DNA of 64,000 bases, taken from NCBI GenBank assembly GCA_902492455.1, contig CABULH010000017.1, positions 10,195 through 74,194 on the forward strand, in the 5' to 3' direction. Position 1 is the stretch's first letter, and each line of letters starts with the position of its first letter. The position numbers and the translations under genes are program-made. The DNA is from an uncultured Oscillospiraceae bacterium (GTDB lineage Bacteria > Bacillota > Clostridia > Oscillospirales > Acutalibacteraceae). Positions 41,647-52,700 of this stretch are shown here, piece after piece. The notes under the pieces are model-generated. The model had not been told where the DNA came from and ran no database searches. It saw only the letters and a list, made by a program, of their open reading frames with translations.

Positions 41647-43752
41647 ATGCGGATACCGAAAATGTCCGGCGGCAGCCAATACCGGGTGACGGTGCCCGCC
41701 TTGGACGGCGGGGTGAACCTGAAGGATGCCCCCAATCTGGTGGAGGACAATCAGCTCACCGACGTGCTGAACATGTGGTGGAAGGATCAGGCCCTGCGCA
41801 CCCGGCCGGGGCTGAGGGCGACTGAGTGTGGCGTTGGCAATTCCTCCATCGACAGGGAAGCGATCATTGGAACCAAAGACTTTAAGGGATATAAGAACGA
41901 AGGATTTGATACATACGGTGAAGAGGATTTTTATCGCTCTGTTTGTGTGTTTGATTACTATGAAGACGATGACACCTATCGGGCGGTAATGCGGAATCTT
42001 TTTTATGACGGCACAATATGCTGGCCATTTGAGGACAGCATCGGCGGGAAAAGCATTTACAAAGCTACCGCGATGTATATCGAAAGCAAGGGAATCCTGC
42101 TATTCAGCGACGGGAATATATACCATACCCCTACAAAATACGATCAGCCTTACACAGATATGAAACCTCATATCTATGCACCGCTGGTACTGATGAATGG
42201 AATTGGCGCAGCCAGTATAGATGCGGCAGCGGTTACCGGCACGATGTTTGAAAGCTACAATATGCTGACTCCTCGTTTCCGCTGTCAGTACACTACGGAC
42301 GGCAAGGGCATTTATTTCTTCTTGCCGGAAAAGTATTTAAATGACACCGATATTCAGGTATCCTATACCACCCATCAGGGTGAAATGCTGGAATTTACCA
42401 TTCCGGCGGGAGCAGAGACCTCCAATACCCTTTCGGGTATCAGCGTAGGAATATCCAGGAGAGGGGGCTATTTCTGGTTTAAAAATACATCCGGCCCCTT
42501 CGCCTGTCCCTCAGCCGGTTTCAGCAGCAATGTAGAAATTACAGTGGAAAAAGATTCGGAGGAGAATTTACTGAAGATATGCGGGATGCAGTTCTATACC
42601 TGGTTCGGCGGGGATTCCGACGGTATCAACGGTGGATCAAGGCTATTCGTCAGCGGTAATCCCAACGAACCCAATCTGGTGTATTGGAGCGACGTTGACA
42701 ATCCCCTATATTTTCCGGAAAACAACTGTGTCCGTGTCGGGGACGCTGGAGAAGCCGTTACAGCCTTTGGCAGACAAAACGATATGCTGGTGATTTTTAA
42801 GGATCGGGAAATCTTTTACGCCGCCTATGCAGCTGGTAATTCCTATACTGCGCAGGACGTTATCGACGGCAAAGTGACAGATGTATCGGCCAGTTCCGCC
42901 TATTTCCCCGTTACGCAGATCAGCTCCAATGTCGGATGCGACTGTCCGGATACCATCCAGCTGTGCAACAACCGCTTGGTTTGGGCCACATCGGAGGGAA
43001 AGGTGTATGTGTTAGCCACAGCCAACCAATATAACGAGCGTAATGCTTACGAGTTATCGGGTATGATTCGTCCGGATTTACTGAAGATACCGAAGGAGAA
43101 ATGGGCCGTTGCTTCCGCGGGCGACTACTGCAACCATTATGCGCTATTGGTGGATAATCAGATGTATTTGTTTGATTATGGAGTGTCCGCTTTCGTCAAT
43201 GCTTCAGCTTATTCCAGGGACGAAAACCTGCAGAAAAATATCTGCTGGTATAAGTGGGATATAGGGATTGACGGCATCGATTTTATACGATTTCTGGCGC
43301 GGGACACAAGAGGCGTATTGATCGGTAATCTGCGAGATGAATCGGGTATACAGCATGACGTACTTTATACCTTGGGAGAAGGGGAGGATATGGTTCCCCG
43401 TCAAGTTACTGGAACCTGGGAATGGGAGTTTGATTCCCGGCCCATTTTGTCGCGGTTCCAGACCAAGGTGTTCGATTTTGGGCAGCCGGAAAGGCGCAAG
43501 AAGATCCGGCGGCTGCACATCGGGGCCACCGATACGGCGGGGGACGCCATCAGTCTGTCTTATGTGACGGAGCAGGAGGTCCGGGAGGATGCGCTGCGGC
43601 TGGGGGCCTACGGCACCGGCGAGATGCGGGAATGGTGCGTGACGCCGGGGGTGAACCGGGTGAGGCAGTTCGGGATACGGGCGGAGAGCAAAGGGGCCAT
43701 GGCGGTGGACAACATGACGCTGAAATACGAGGTCAACGGGGAGGTACGGTGA
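41647..43752 (+). CDS. Large stabilisation / tail-nozzle-like protein
   Basis: The 701-residue protein begins with the motif YRVTVPALDGGVNLKDAPNLVEDNQLTDVLNMW followed by ALRTRPGL, as in proteins that plug or extend the portal of short-tailed phages (P22 gp10 and T7 gp12-type nozzles), and continues as a beta-rich, possibly propeller-like body with aromatic strands. It replaces a contractile or flexible tail; no tape measure is seen. The start at ATG 41647 has GGGAGG upstream. Confidence 0.6.
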   Translation: MRIPKMSGGSQYRVTVPALDGGVNLKDAPNLVEDNQLTDVLNMWWKDQALRTRPGLRATECGVGNSSIDREAIIGTKDFKGYKNEGFDTYGEEDFYRSVCVFDYYEDDDTYRAVMRNLFYDGTICWPFEDSIGGKSIYKATAMYIESKGILLFSDGNIYHTPTKYDQPYTDMKPHIYAPLVLMNGIGAASIDAAAVTGTMFESYNMLTPRFRCQYTTDGKGIYFFLPEKYLNDTDIQVSYTTHQGEMLEFTIPAGAETSNTLSGISVGISRRGGYFWFKNTSGPFACPSAGFSSNVEITVEKDSEENLLKICGMQFYTWFGGDSDGINGGSRLFVSGNPNEPNLVYWSDVDNPLYFPENNCVRVGDAGEAVTAFGRQNDMLVIFKDREIFYAAYAAGNSYTAQDVIDGKVTDVSASSAYFPVTQISSNVGCDCPDTIQLCNNRLVWATSEGKVYVLATANQYNERNAYELSGMIRPDLLKIPKEKWAVASAGDYCNHYALLVDNQMYLFDYGVSAFVNASAYSRDENLQKNICWYKWDIGIDGIDFIRFLARDTRGVLIGNLRDESGIQHDVLYTLGEGEDMVPRQVTGTWEWEFDSRPILSRFQTKVFDFGQPERRKKIRRLHIGATDTAGDAISLSYVTEQEVREDALRLGAYGTGEMREWCVTPGVNRVRQFGIRAESKGAMAVDNMTLKYEVNGEVR

Positions 43753-43753
43753 A

Positions 43754-44722
43754 ATGGCAAAGACGCAGGCGGAATACATCGAAGAGCAGAATAGGGCGGC
43801 GCAGGCGGAAACGGAGAAGCGGTGGAAGCAACGGGAGGAGCAGGACGCGGCGTATATTGCGGCGAACAACAGCGCGGTGGATCAGAGCACGGCGGCGGCG
43901 CTGAAGCCCTACGAGACGCGGATGGAGCAGCTGCCGGAGGAATATCGGAAGCAGTACGATTACAACGCGGTGGAGGAGCTGGTGCGACAGAAGCAGGTGG
44001 CGGAGACGATGGCGAACCTGGGTCTGACGGATTCGGGTCTGAACCGGACGCAGCAGACGGCGATCGCGGTATCGCGTGGGAACGCGGACGCGGCGGCGCG
44101 GCTGTCGCAGCAGGAAAAGACGCAGGAGCTGCGGGATAAGATGGACCAGCTGAAGGCGACGGGGGAGATCCAGAAGCAGCAGACGGCGGCGGAGGTAAAG
44201 GCGAACAGCCAGGCGTGGCTGAACAATCTGCAGAGCGCGGCGTATGAGAACGCGGCGAACCGAGGGACGGCGCTGTATGAGGCGGAGCAGCAGCGTCTGG
44301 CGGACGCGGCGGCGCTGCAGAAGCAGCTGGAATGGCAGAATCAGCAGGCGGAACTTTGGAAGGCGGCGAACAGCCAAGTGGAAGCCAAGCCGGTGATAAT
44401 GCCGGAATCGGAGTTCATGCGGCAGAAAAGAGAGGGAAACAGCACGCTGAAGGCATATGCCACCTATAACGATTATGTGAAAGCAATGGAGCGGGAACGC
44501 GCAGCGGACGAGGGGGTCATCGTCCCCAAAAGCACGGCAAACACGGCGGAATTCATTCGAAATGTTACTAGAAATGAATTCACCAATAAATCTGCCGGCA
44601 AGAAATACAACAACGATTTTGATGCCTATGTGAAAGACACCCTTGCCAGATGGTACAACAACGGCCGACTCGATAAGAATGAATTTGCCTTCCTGATGGA
44701 TTATTACGGGGTTGGGAGTTGA
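43754..44722 (+). CDS. Gln/Ala-rich virion protein, possible ejection protein (gene A)
   Basis: The 322-residue protein is mostly helical and rich in Gln and Ala (KTQAEYIEEQNRAAQAETEKRW, EKTQELRDKMDQLKATGEIQKQQ). The segment TMANLGLTDSGLNRTQQTAIAVSRGNADAAARL is shared with the copy at 56.8 kb. It starts two bases after the nozzle-like gene and overlaps the giant gene, so the two are probably translated together and may be ejected with the DNA. The last 120 residues differ from its copies, which means this gene also has a variable tail. Confidence 0.6.
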   Translation: MAKTQAEYIEEQNRAAQAETEKRWKQREEQDAAYIAANNSAVDQSTAAALKPYETRMEQLPEEYRKQYDYNAVEELVRQKQVAETMANLGLTDSGLNRTQQTAIAVSRGNADAAARLSQQEKTQELRDKMDQLKATGEIQKQQTAAEVKANSQAWLNNLQSAAYENAANRGTALYEAEQQRLADAAALQKQLEWQNQQAELWKAANSQVEAKPVIMPESEFMRQKREGNSTLKAYATYNDYVKAMERERAADEGVIVPKSTANTAEFIRNVTRNEFTNKSAGKKYNNDFDAYVKDTLARWYNNGRLDKNEFAFLMDYYGVGS

Positions 44723-44726
44723 TAAT

Positions 44727-47700
44727 GTGGCATTCACTTTTGACGAGATCAAAAATAGCATCAAAATGGGTAGTGCTCCTCAGGGGTTTGAGAATATTAA
44801 GAAAGAAATCAGCACTGTACAGTATGATATAAGCGCAGGCGACGTGAATCAATGGCTGGAAGACGCTCGGAAGTTTATGCTGGATTCATCTTCCTCAAAT
44901 GAGGAGGATATCCGCTCAACAAAAAGTAATCTTAGAGATCGTTCCAGGACAATCCAGGCGTATCTGAATCGCAACGGAAGTTTATATGGAGAACAGGGAG
45001 GTGCGGCGTTAAAGCAGGTCAAAGAATTCTCCAAGGTTATAGAGCAAATACCAACTGTCCGGGATTCTTCGAGTACGGATATTCGAAATTTGTCCGCTGC
45101 TCAATTGCAAGAGAAAATCGATCAGCTGCAGACAGAAGTGGACCAGGCAAAAGCGGAGCAAACGGCAGTAGATAAGTCGCAAAACATTTGGAATAAGATG
45201 CTGAGCTCAAAACAAAAAGACAAAGTGATAACAGACAATAATCGGTTGATAGAAGAAAAACAGCAGGAAATTACCCGCTATAAGCAGCAGCTGTATTATG
45301 CGCAGCGGGGTGAGGAGCTGGCAAAGCTGCCGACGGATGTTCAAAAAAAGCTGACGGACTATATTGACGCGGAAATTGCCCAAGCTTGGCTGAATCAAGG
45401 CACATGGCACGGATTTGAAGATACGGACACGAAGTTCCTGATGAAAAATGGCAAACGGTATACGGTCAAAGAGCTGCAGGCTTTGGCAAAGAATTATTCC
45501 ACAAAAGAGTATTATGATTTTCTAGATGGTCTGGCAGCCTATCAAGTGGATGGACGGGAACTGGCCGAGTACATTCAGCTGAAATTGGGACAGGATTATG
45601 TAAAGGAGAATCAGAAGGACGATGAAAGAGTGGCGGAAGAGCATCCGGTACTGAGCAGTATCCTATCGATATTGGCAGCGCCTGGGAAGACGGCAGGGCT
45701 TATTGATACGGGAAAAACCGCGCTTTACAATGCGATCACAGGAGAGCAAAAACCCATCGATTTCAGCGATCCGGTATATGAATATGCGCTTTTTCAGTCC
45801 AATGTCAGAGATCAGGTATCCAGCAATATTGACAGTGATGTAGGGCGATTCTTCTATCAGACGGGGATGTCACTGGGAGATTTCGCAACGCTTGCGCCAT
45901 TAACAGTTGTTCCGGGAGGAAAGGCGGTGACGACGCTTCTTCTTGGCGGCGGCGCCGCGACGGATACGGTGCTGGACATCAACAACCGTGGCGGGACAGC
46001 GTCGCAGGCGTTTTGGGGCGGCTTGGCGGCGGGCGTGGCAGAAGCAGTGTTTGAGAAGTTCAGTCTGGATGCGATCGTAAAACCGAAGAACATCACGGGA
46101 ATCAAGACGTTTGTCAAGGAGTTTCTGCGCGGAGCGGGAATAGAAGCCACGGAAGAGATGGCGACGGAGATCACGAACATCATCACAGACGAAGCGATCA
46201 TGGGGGATAAATCGAGCTATAACCTCAGTGTGAAGCAGTATATGGAAAATGGGATAAGCCGGGAGGAGGCGGAAAAACAAGCTCGACTGGATTTGATAAA
46301 GCGGGTGGGTCTGGCAGGAGCAGGCGGATTTTTGTCCGGCGGAATGATCCACGGAATCCAAGGCGGTTTGAATTGGGCGGGGAACTACAGAAGCGGCGCT
46401 AGCAATTCAGCACTGGAAAATTTGCCGGGAGTGGCGGAGAACCAGTCGTTGCAAAACCTCCAGGAAAATGGTAGGATGGGGATAGAAGGGAGCGGTGAAA
46501 ATGGCAGAATACAAACGGCCCAAGAATTTCGCGGAGGCTATAGCGATGTATACGGGGAGTCCGGTGAGGGAAACCAAGGAGCGCGAACCTTTGACGGAAG
46601 AAGAGCACCAGAAGAGACGCGAACTTACCGAGAAGATTCACAGTCTTTCCAAAGAAGAGTTTCTGAAGCAGTTCAAGGAGACCCAGTTCGACGACTGGAC
46701 AAACACGGTACAGGACAAATAGCGTATATTCCGGCGGAACAGGTAGCGGCGGAGAGCGAAGCGGGGAAGGCGGAGCTGGGGCTTCGCAAGCTGGGGGCCC
46801 CGGTGGTGGTGACGGAGGGGAATTTTGAAACCAACCGGAACGGGCTCACCACCCTGCATACCGATGCGTCCACCGCCCCGGGCGGCGCCATTTACATATC
46901 CAACCAGACTCAAATCCCGGCGGAATTGATTGTGGCCCATGAGGGGCTTCATTTTCTCCAGAGGCAAAACAGTCCGTTGTATGATAATTTTTATGATGTT
47001 TTGCGTGAATACATCGATTTTGATTCAAAGACATATGATGAAGTAGCTGGACAAATCAACGAAGAGCACTATGGCGGACGGCTGGATTTGAAAGACCCGG
47101 ATAGTGTCGGGCCTATATTCACGGAATTGTCGGCGTATATCCATCAGTGGATCAATGCAGATCCGGCTTTTGCCCGGGAAACCTTTAGCGGTATGTTCCG
47201 GGATTGGGACGCGGTGGTGGAGGCAAGCCGGGCGCTGCGGGAGGCCATGGATCGCGGCATCCAAACGGAAGGGAGTGGAGAATATGGCGGAGAAAAAGAA
47301 ATCGATATTCGACAATATCAAGGTTCCACTGGAGGACTTGACGGAAGAGGAGAGCCGGGCGATGGACAACGACCCGGAATTTCAGAAACGGCTGGAGAAA
47401 ACAATAGCCGAGTGGGACAAACTAGATTCACAATTTGGTCGGGACAAAAATCAGGGGAAATAGAGTTTGATGCTGTCAGGCCGGAATATTACAGCGAAAA
47501 GCAGCAGATAGATTCGAATACAGGCTCGGAATACGGATGCACAGTTTACTACTTGCCGAAAGGAACCACTATTACATTTGGAAATGAAAGTATGGTGATG
47601 AGGCAAGTAGCATTTGTATTGCCGAATACGAGTGCTATTTTTGTTTTAGACGGGACGGCAAAAGATTTTATCCATCACGAACTATTTCACTTGTTGTTGG

Positions 47701-48875
47701 GAAAGAACCAACCTCGCGAAAAGGCATTTTTGAAAAATCTGAAAAAGAAAGCGGACAAGTCATCGGATGCGTTTAAGGAATATCGAAAACTGTGTGAAAA
47801 GCAGTATGGTAAAAATGTATCCACCGCTATTATTCGGGAAGAAATCGCCTGTGATCTGTGTGAATATGCCATGTCTGGTTCATTGGAAATGTATGGCCGA
47901 TTAAAGGATTTGTTTACCCCTGAAGCATTAGAAGCGTTGTGTGAGAATGCAAGAAAGGTGTTTGCGGCCAACCGAACCGGGAAGCGAGTTGGTGAAGGAA
48001 ATTCACAAATCCAGCCGTCCTCAGACCGAAATCCCCGGTATTACCTGGAGGAATCAGCGGAGACGAATGCGGGAGATGTGAATAAAGTTCACAATTTGCA
48101 GGCGGAGAAAAGCGCGCCCTCTTCCGTTGACGGGAATTCAGGTGGCGTGAATAATATTCACACAGGCGAAATGCTGGCAAGCCTGCGGGAAGCGGGGGCG
48201 TATGAAGGGTTGTCCGCCTACCTGCTGCGGCAGGCGATTCCGCAGGCGGAAGGAAGCAGCCTGGCGGCGTTGGTGCGGGACAGGCAGGCGCAGGCTCCCG
48301 GACTCAGCCGAACCCAGGCGGTGCAGGATTTGGCGGCGGAATATGTGGACAGCCGTCTCTTTACCGATGCGGATGCTATCCGACAGTTGGCAGAGGCCCG
48401 CCCGGAAACCGCCCGGCAGATTCTGGATTGGCTCCGTTCCGCCGAATCCCCCGATGAATCCCTGATCCAAGCCGAAAAGCTGTATTCCCAGGCGTTGGGG
48501 GATGGGGATGCATCATCGTTAATGTCGGAGCAGATTTCTCTGACGGAAGTGAATGAGGGAACTGCTAAATTAGGGGATAGTTTTGGTAAAATGGGTAGTT
48601 ATGTAAATAATCCCGGAATAAAAGTAGATTGGTTCCAATATGCTGAACACGGATATGAAAGAATAGCAAAAAGAGGAATGAGTAAGGAACAGGTTAATAC
48701 AATTGTAAAAAATGGAAAGGCATTGTCACAAAATGGTGGCGACAAATTCGCATTCATAACAAAAGAAGGCGTTGTTGTAGTATCTAAAGAAGGAAAATTG
48801 ATTACAGCTTGGGCCGACAGTTATTTTGACGATGCTATGAAAAACATAATAAAAGCGTTATTTGGCGATTCATAA
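44727..48875 (+). CDS. Giant toxin 1: zincin-containing polymorphic toxin on a phage internal protein
   Basis: The protein has 1382 residues from GTG 44727, chosen for GGGAG eight bases upstream. Residues 1-300 are coiled coil; 310-560 are Gly/Ala-rich and hydrophobic, as in ejected pore-forming proteins; then come a zincin-like domain with HEGLH at 738-742, a disordered linker, a second with HHELFH (HExxH at 984-988), a helical domain (LLASLREAG..DWLRSAE) and an AT-rich tip from about 1258. The tip contains HGYERIAKRGMSKEQV, resembling DUF4258-type RNase folds. Two small ORFs are embedded in the +1 frame. Confidence 0.8.
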   Translation: MAFTFDEIKNSIKMGSAPQGFENIKKEISTVQYDISAGDVNQWLEDARKFMLDSSSSNEEDIRSTKSNLRDRSRTIQAYLNRNGSLYGEQGGAALKQVKEFSKVIEQIPTVRDSSSTDIRNLSAAQLQEKIDQLQTEVDQAKAEQTAVDKSQNIWNKMLSSKQKDKVITDNNRLIEEKQQEITRYKQQLYYAQRGEELAKLPTDVQKKLTDYIDAEIAQAWLNQGTWHGFEDTDTKFLMKNGKRYTVKELQALAKNYSTKEYYDFLDGLAAYQVDGRELAEYIQLKLGQDYVKENQKDDERVAEEHPVLSSILSILAAPGKTAGLIDTGKTALYNAITGEQKPIDFSDPVYEYALFQSNVRDQVSSNIDSDVGRFFYQTGMSLGDFATLAPLTVVPGGKAVTTLLLGGGAATDTVLDINNRGGTASQAFWGGLAAGVAEAVFEKFSLDAIVKPKNITGIKTFVKEFLRGAGIEATEEMATEITNIITDEAIMGDKSSYNLSVKQYMENGISREEAEKQARLDLIKRVGLAGAGGFLSGGMIHGIQGGLNWAGNYRSGASNSALENLPGVAENQSLQNLQENGRMGIEGSGENGRIQTAQEFRGGYSDVYGESGEGNQGARTFDGRRAPEETRTYREDSQSFQRRVSEAVQGDPVRRLDKHGTGQIAYIPAEQVAAESEAGKAELGLRKLGAPVVVTEGNFETNRNGLTTLHTDASTAPGGAIYISNQTQIPAELIVAHEGLHFLQRQNSPLYDNFYDVLREYIDFDSKTYDEVAGQINEEHYGGRLDLKDPDSVGPIFTELSAYIHQWINADPAFARETFSGMFRDWDAVVEASRALREAMDRGIQTEGSGEYGGEKEIDIRQYQGSTGGLDGRGEPGDGQRPGISETAGENNSRVGQTRFTIWSGQKSGEIEFDAVRPEYYSEKQQIDSNTGSEYGCTVYYLPKGTTITFGNESMVMRQVAFVLPNTSAIFVLDGTAKDFIHHELFHLLLGKNQPREKAFLKNLKKKADKSSDAFKEYRKLCEKQYGKNVSTAIIREEIACDLCEYAMSGSLEMYGRLKDLFTPEALEALCENARKVFAANRTGKRVGEGNSQIQPSSDRNPRYYLEESAETNAGDVNKVHNLQAEKSAPSSVDGNSGGVNNIHTGEMLASLREAGAYEGLSAYLLRQAIPQAEGSSLAALVRDRQAQAPGLSRTQAVQDLAAEYVDSRLFTDADAIRQLAEARPETARQILDWLRSAESPDESLIQAEKLYSQALGDGDASSLMSEQISLTEVNEGTAKLGDSFGKMGSYVNNPGIKVDWFQYAEHGYERIAKRGMSKEQVNTIVKNGKALSQNGGDKFAFITKEGVVVVSKEGKLITAWADSYFDDAMKNIIKALFGDS
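46449..46477 (+). promoter_or_regulatory. Internal junction promoter-like element 1
   Basis: TTGCAA, a 17-bp spacer and TAGGAT stand inside the giant gene, 24 bases before the embedded ORF SpA1. Six more copies with the same spacing occur in the array. Confidence 0.5.
46501..46722 (+). CDS. Embedded small ORF SpA1 (+1 frame of giant 1)
   Basis: The 73-residue charged protein (MAEYKRPKNFAEAIAMYTGS..., then PLTEEEHQKRRELTEKIHSLSKEEFLKQF) reads like a natural helical protein, unlike the linker in the giant frame. AAGGGAG lies eight bases before its ATG. It ends at TAG exactly where the zincin domain GQIAYIPA begins. Three relatives occupy the same place in other copies. Possible roles are a protease partner, inhibitor or regulator; none is shown. 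Confidence 0.55.
   Translation: MAEYKRPKNFAEAIAMYTGSPVRETKEREPLTEEEHQKRRELTEKIHSLSKEEFLKQFKETQFDDWTNTVQDK
47284..47463 (+). CDS. Embedded small ORF SpB1 (+1 frame of giant 1)
   Basis: The 59-residue protein (MAEKKKSIFDNIKVPLEDLT, then EEESRAMDNDPEFQKR) is acidic and natural-looking. GAAGGGAG lies eight bases before the ATG; a GTG three codons earlier overlaps it. It stops where the second zincin domain begins. In the giant frame the same bases give a Gly/Asp/Arg/Gln-rich linker (EYGGEKEIDIRQYQGS). Confidence 0.55.
   Translation: MAEKKKSIFDNIKVPLEDLTEEESRAMDNDPEFQKRLEKTIAEWDKLDSQFGRDKNQGK
48078..48161. repeat. Pair of GTGAA-N5-TTCAC palindromes in giant 1
   Basis: GTGAATAAAGTTCAC (48078-48092) and GTGAATAATATTCAC (48147-48161) flank a short linker before the helical pre-tip domain. 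Other copies of the motif are at 52519, 56791, 61225, 62560, 62629 and 63850. Confidence 0.75.
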
Positions 48876-48889
48876 AGGAGGAAATAGAC

Positions 48890-49138
48890 TTGCTAGAAAA
48901 TATTACTAAAGCGATTATTGAATTTGATCCTTTGGATTTGCTGCCATATGCACCATCAGATGAATACGATGAAGAAATTCATGAGATTTACTCCTTCTTA
49001 AAAAACAATGTAAATTGCGATCTAGATACATTAGCCGGTGAAATTTATGAAGTATTCAAAAAAACACTCGGTGATGATGTATTCACCAAAACGATTGCCG
49101 ATTGCCATCAGGTAGCGAGTAAGATACTGAAAAATTAA
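48890..49138 (+). CDS. Putative immunity protein 1
   Basis: The 82-residue acidic helical protein (LENITKAIIEFDPLDLLPYA..., DUF1871-like) starts with TTG after AAAGGAGGAAATAGAC, 14 bases after the toxin 1 stop. Small, acidic and AT-rich like the tip before it, it fits an immunity partner. A terminator hairpin follows at 49160. Confidence 0.65.
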   Translation: MLENITKAIIEFDPLDLLPYAPSDEYDEEIHEIYSFLKNNVNCDLDTLAGEIYEVFKKTLGDDVFTKTIADCHQVASKILKN

Positions 49139-49159
49139 TATCTGGGTGATATTCTGCTT

Positions 49160-49193
49160 GAGGGGCTATGCCAAAAGGTATAGTCTCTTTCTT
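49160..49193 (+). terminator. Terminator after immunity 1
   Basis: GAGGGGCTATGCC and GGTATAGTCTC pair around AAAA, with G-T pairs, followed by a pyrimidine run. The GGCTATGCC arm recurs after immunity 3. Confidence 0.65.
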
Positions 49194-49203
49194 TATACCT
49201 TGC

Positions 49204-49735
49204 GAGCAACAATGCGGCGGCGCTGCAGAAGCAGCTGGAATGGCAAAAGCAGCAGGCGGAAAAGCAGGCTGCGGCTTCATCCGGGAGCAGTCAGCAAGGA
49301 GGAAGCCAGAAGGCAACTGCGGAACCATCGGGAAAGAGCGCATCGGCTACATCGACAGCGGCCTCGGCTCCGTCCGGCGGATCTAAAAAGACTGCCGGCA
49401 GCACCTCTTCCAGTTCCACCGGAGGCGGCAGGTCCGGCAGCGTTTCGGCAAAGAATTTTTCCAAAACGAGCGAGCAGATGAAAAAGGAGAGCCAAAAATT
49501 ACGCAGTCCTAAAGAAACAGAATTGCTGTTGAAGGGGATGACCCCCACAGTAATGAGTTTTACAGAGAATGTGCAGAAGGATTACGAGAAGAGAACCGGT
49601 AAAAAGCCGGGTGATTTCTTTTATACCGATGATTTCAGAGAGTTTGTATACAGCAAGTTCCAGCAATCCATTCAAAATGGAGTGAATTATAATGCGGACG
49701 AAATACGGACCGTGATGCTGACATACGGATTTTAA
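49204..49735 (+). pseudogene. Headless gene A tail
   Basis: From 49204 the frame reads AAALQKQLEWQKQQAEKQAA, matching the middle of gene A, then a Ser/Gly/Thr-rich linker and a new 85-residue tail (SPKETELLLKGMTPTVMSF...). No start or ribosome site is present. It precedes giant 2 as gene A precedes giant 1, so an A-B pair was cut here, or this tail is kept for recombination. Confidence 0.65.
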
Positions 49736-49752
49736 AGGGTGGGAGATTAACA

Positions 49753-52700
49753 ATGGTTTTTTCATTTTCCCTAGATGATCTGAGAGAAATTGCGAACTCT
49801 CCCGCATATGAAGGGATGGATCTGTACGATATCGATCAGATAAGGAGACAGCAGAAATCCCAACAGCAGGAGACGATGGGGCCCAACGATTTACTTTACC
49901 AGGAGAAGAACAGAAAAAACCAGCAATTGGCGGAAGAACTGGTGGGGCTGTCCAAGGGGAACGCGGGGGAAAAGCTGCTGTACCATATGATGTCTGCGGC
50001 GGATCAGATCGCCAACATCGGGAAGAAACCGGGAAGCCCGCCGTCCGCGTCCCAATATGCGTCGGCGCAGCTGCGGGAGGAAAGAAAAGAAGAAGAAAGT
50101 CCGCTGGAAAAAGGGCTGTACAAATTCAACGATATCCAGAACCGGCAGGTGGGAAGCAAAATCGCGGAGAGTATCAGCGGGAATCCGGCACTGGAGGGGC
50201 TGTATGCAGTCACATCGGGAATGGGACAATATGCGGAGGATTTGAACAGCCTGCGGTACACCACGGCGCAGCCGCCGACGGCGAACGCCTATGCGGCAGG
50301 GGAAATCCGCTCGAATATCAACTGGGGCCCGGAAATCATAAAGGGACAGAATCTGGGGCAATCGCTGTTTGATCTGGGTCAAACCACAGGAAGACTGCTG
50401 CCGTCGATTGTATTGGGAAAAGCAGCGGGAGCGCCGCAGCAGATGGGATCTATATTAACGGGTGTTTCATCGATGGGAGGGGCGCGTGCGCAGGCGCTGC
50501 GGGACGGCTACTCAGCAGGCGAGGCGCTGGTATACGGAGCGGTGAACGGCGCGCTGGAAGGCGGACTGGAATATGCGCTGGGCGGCATTGGTACATTGGG
50601 CAAGGGTGGAACGAGCAAGGCGCTGTCGAAGCTACCGGTATTGCAGAAGCTGAAAGAAATGCTGCCGCAGGCGATCAAAAGCCCGACGATGCAGAAGGCG
50701 CTGAAAACCATGGGATCGTATATCGCGCGGATGGGAGACGAAGGGTTTGAGGAATATCTGCAGGCGGTGATCGACCCGATGGTGAGGAATCTGATTCTGA
50801 AAGAGGACAACGAGTTGGATCTGCTGTCGGACGACGCGCTGTATGCGGCGTTTTTGGGAGCGCTGACGGCGGGGATTCTGAATCTTCCCAGCGCGATGAC
50901 CGGAGGCATGAACGGCGGGAATGCGGAGAATCAGTCGTTGCAAAATCCCCTTGAAAATGGTAGGATGGGATTAGAAGGGAGTGACGGATATGGAGGAGAA
51001 GCAGCACAAACCGACATTCGCGGAAATGGTGGCGCAATGGACTGGGAGGCCGGTGAGAGAGCCCAAGGAGCGCAAGCCAATGACGGAAGAACAGCGCCGG
51101 AAATGGGAAGAATTTATGCAGAGGACGCAGAATCTTTCCAAAGAAGAATTTCAGAAGATGTTCTTCGGCGATCAGGACGAATCGACCAGCACGGAGAAGG
51201 ACAAATAGCGTATATTCCGGCGCAGCAGGTAGCGGCGGATAGCGAGGCGGGGAAGGCGGAGCAGGGGCTTCGCAAGCTGGGGGCCTCGGTGGTGGTGACG
51301 GAGGGGAATTTTGAAACCAACCGGAATGGTCTCACCACCCTGCACACCGATGCGTCCACCGCCCCGGATGGCGCCATCTACATATCCAACCAGACCAAGA
51401 TTCCGGCGGAACAGATTGTTTCTCATGAGGGATTGCATTTTCTCCAGAGGCAGAACAGCCCGCTGTACAAGAATTTTTATGAAGATATCTACCGCAATGC
51501 GGATTTGCTATCTAAAGGTTATAATGATTTAGCAGAACAAATCAATGAAGAACATTATGGCGGGCGGCTGGATTTGGATGATCCGGACAGCGTGATTCCC
51601 ATATTCACGGAACTGACGGCGTATATTCATGAATGGCTGACAGTAGACCCGGAGCACGCGAAGAACACCTTCGGAGGGATGTTCCGGGATTGGGACGCGG
51701 TGGTGGAAGCGAGCCGGGCGCTGCGGGAGGCCATGGACCACGGCGTTCAAACGGAAGGGAGTGGAGAATATGGCGGAGAAAAGAACTTTCTTGGAGGATA
51801 TTTCCGAAGAGGAAAGCAAAGCGTTGGACAACGACCCGGAATTTCAGAGATGGTCTCGAGAGATAGACCAAGAAGCCAAAGAGAGACAATTGAAACTGAA
51901 AGAGGCCGAGCAGAATTCGAAGCAGTCCAAGAAAGGAACCTGAGCAAAAAGCAAAAACGTGATTCCAAGATTGCCGACCGCTATGGATATGATTTGTATC
52001 ATGTACCATACGGCTCAACGATGACCTTTGATGGAGAAAGCCGGGTGATGGAGCAAACCGCTTTTATAAGGTCTGGGTTTGATGCGGTTTTTGCGTTGGA
52101 TGGAACAGATGCCGACTATATTCATCATGAACTGTTTCATCAGTTTATGCGAAAGAATCAACATGGCGAAATGCGTCTGTTGGATAGTGTTGAGCGTCGG
52201 ATTGATTATGACAGTGATAATTGGAACAGATATAAAAAGGGTTGTCAAGCACAGTATAAAGAAAAAGCCTCTCTTGATATTATTTACGAAGAAATCACGG
52301 GTGATCTGTGCGAATATGCCATGTCGGGATCGGAGACCATGCGAAACCGGTTGGAGGGCTTATTCGAACCCGGGACGCTGGATGCTCTTTGTAAAGAAGC
52401 AAGAAGGGTGTTTGCGGCCAACCGAACCGGGAAGCAAGTTGGTGAAGGAAGTTCACAAAACCAGCCGTCTTCAGACCGGAAATCCCGGTATTACCTGGAG
52501 GAAACAGGAGAGAGGAATGTGAACAATATTCACAATGCTTCTCAAGAAAAGGCAAAACCGTTGAGTGCGGAAGCGGCGGTGAACACAGAGAAGGGACAGG
52601 CCCAGCAAACCACGGTGCAGGGGATAGCAAAGGTGACGGACGGCGAGGTGGAGGTTAAGCTGCGGGAAGGAAAGACAGTGCCGCTTGCCGATGTCGAGTT

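Noticed and set aside
46057..46361. Reverse-strand open frames within the giant genes
   Set aside because: They lack ribosome sites and natural composition, unlike the +1-frame SpA/SpB ORFs, and differ among the cassettes.
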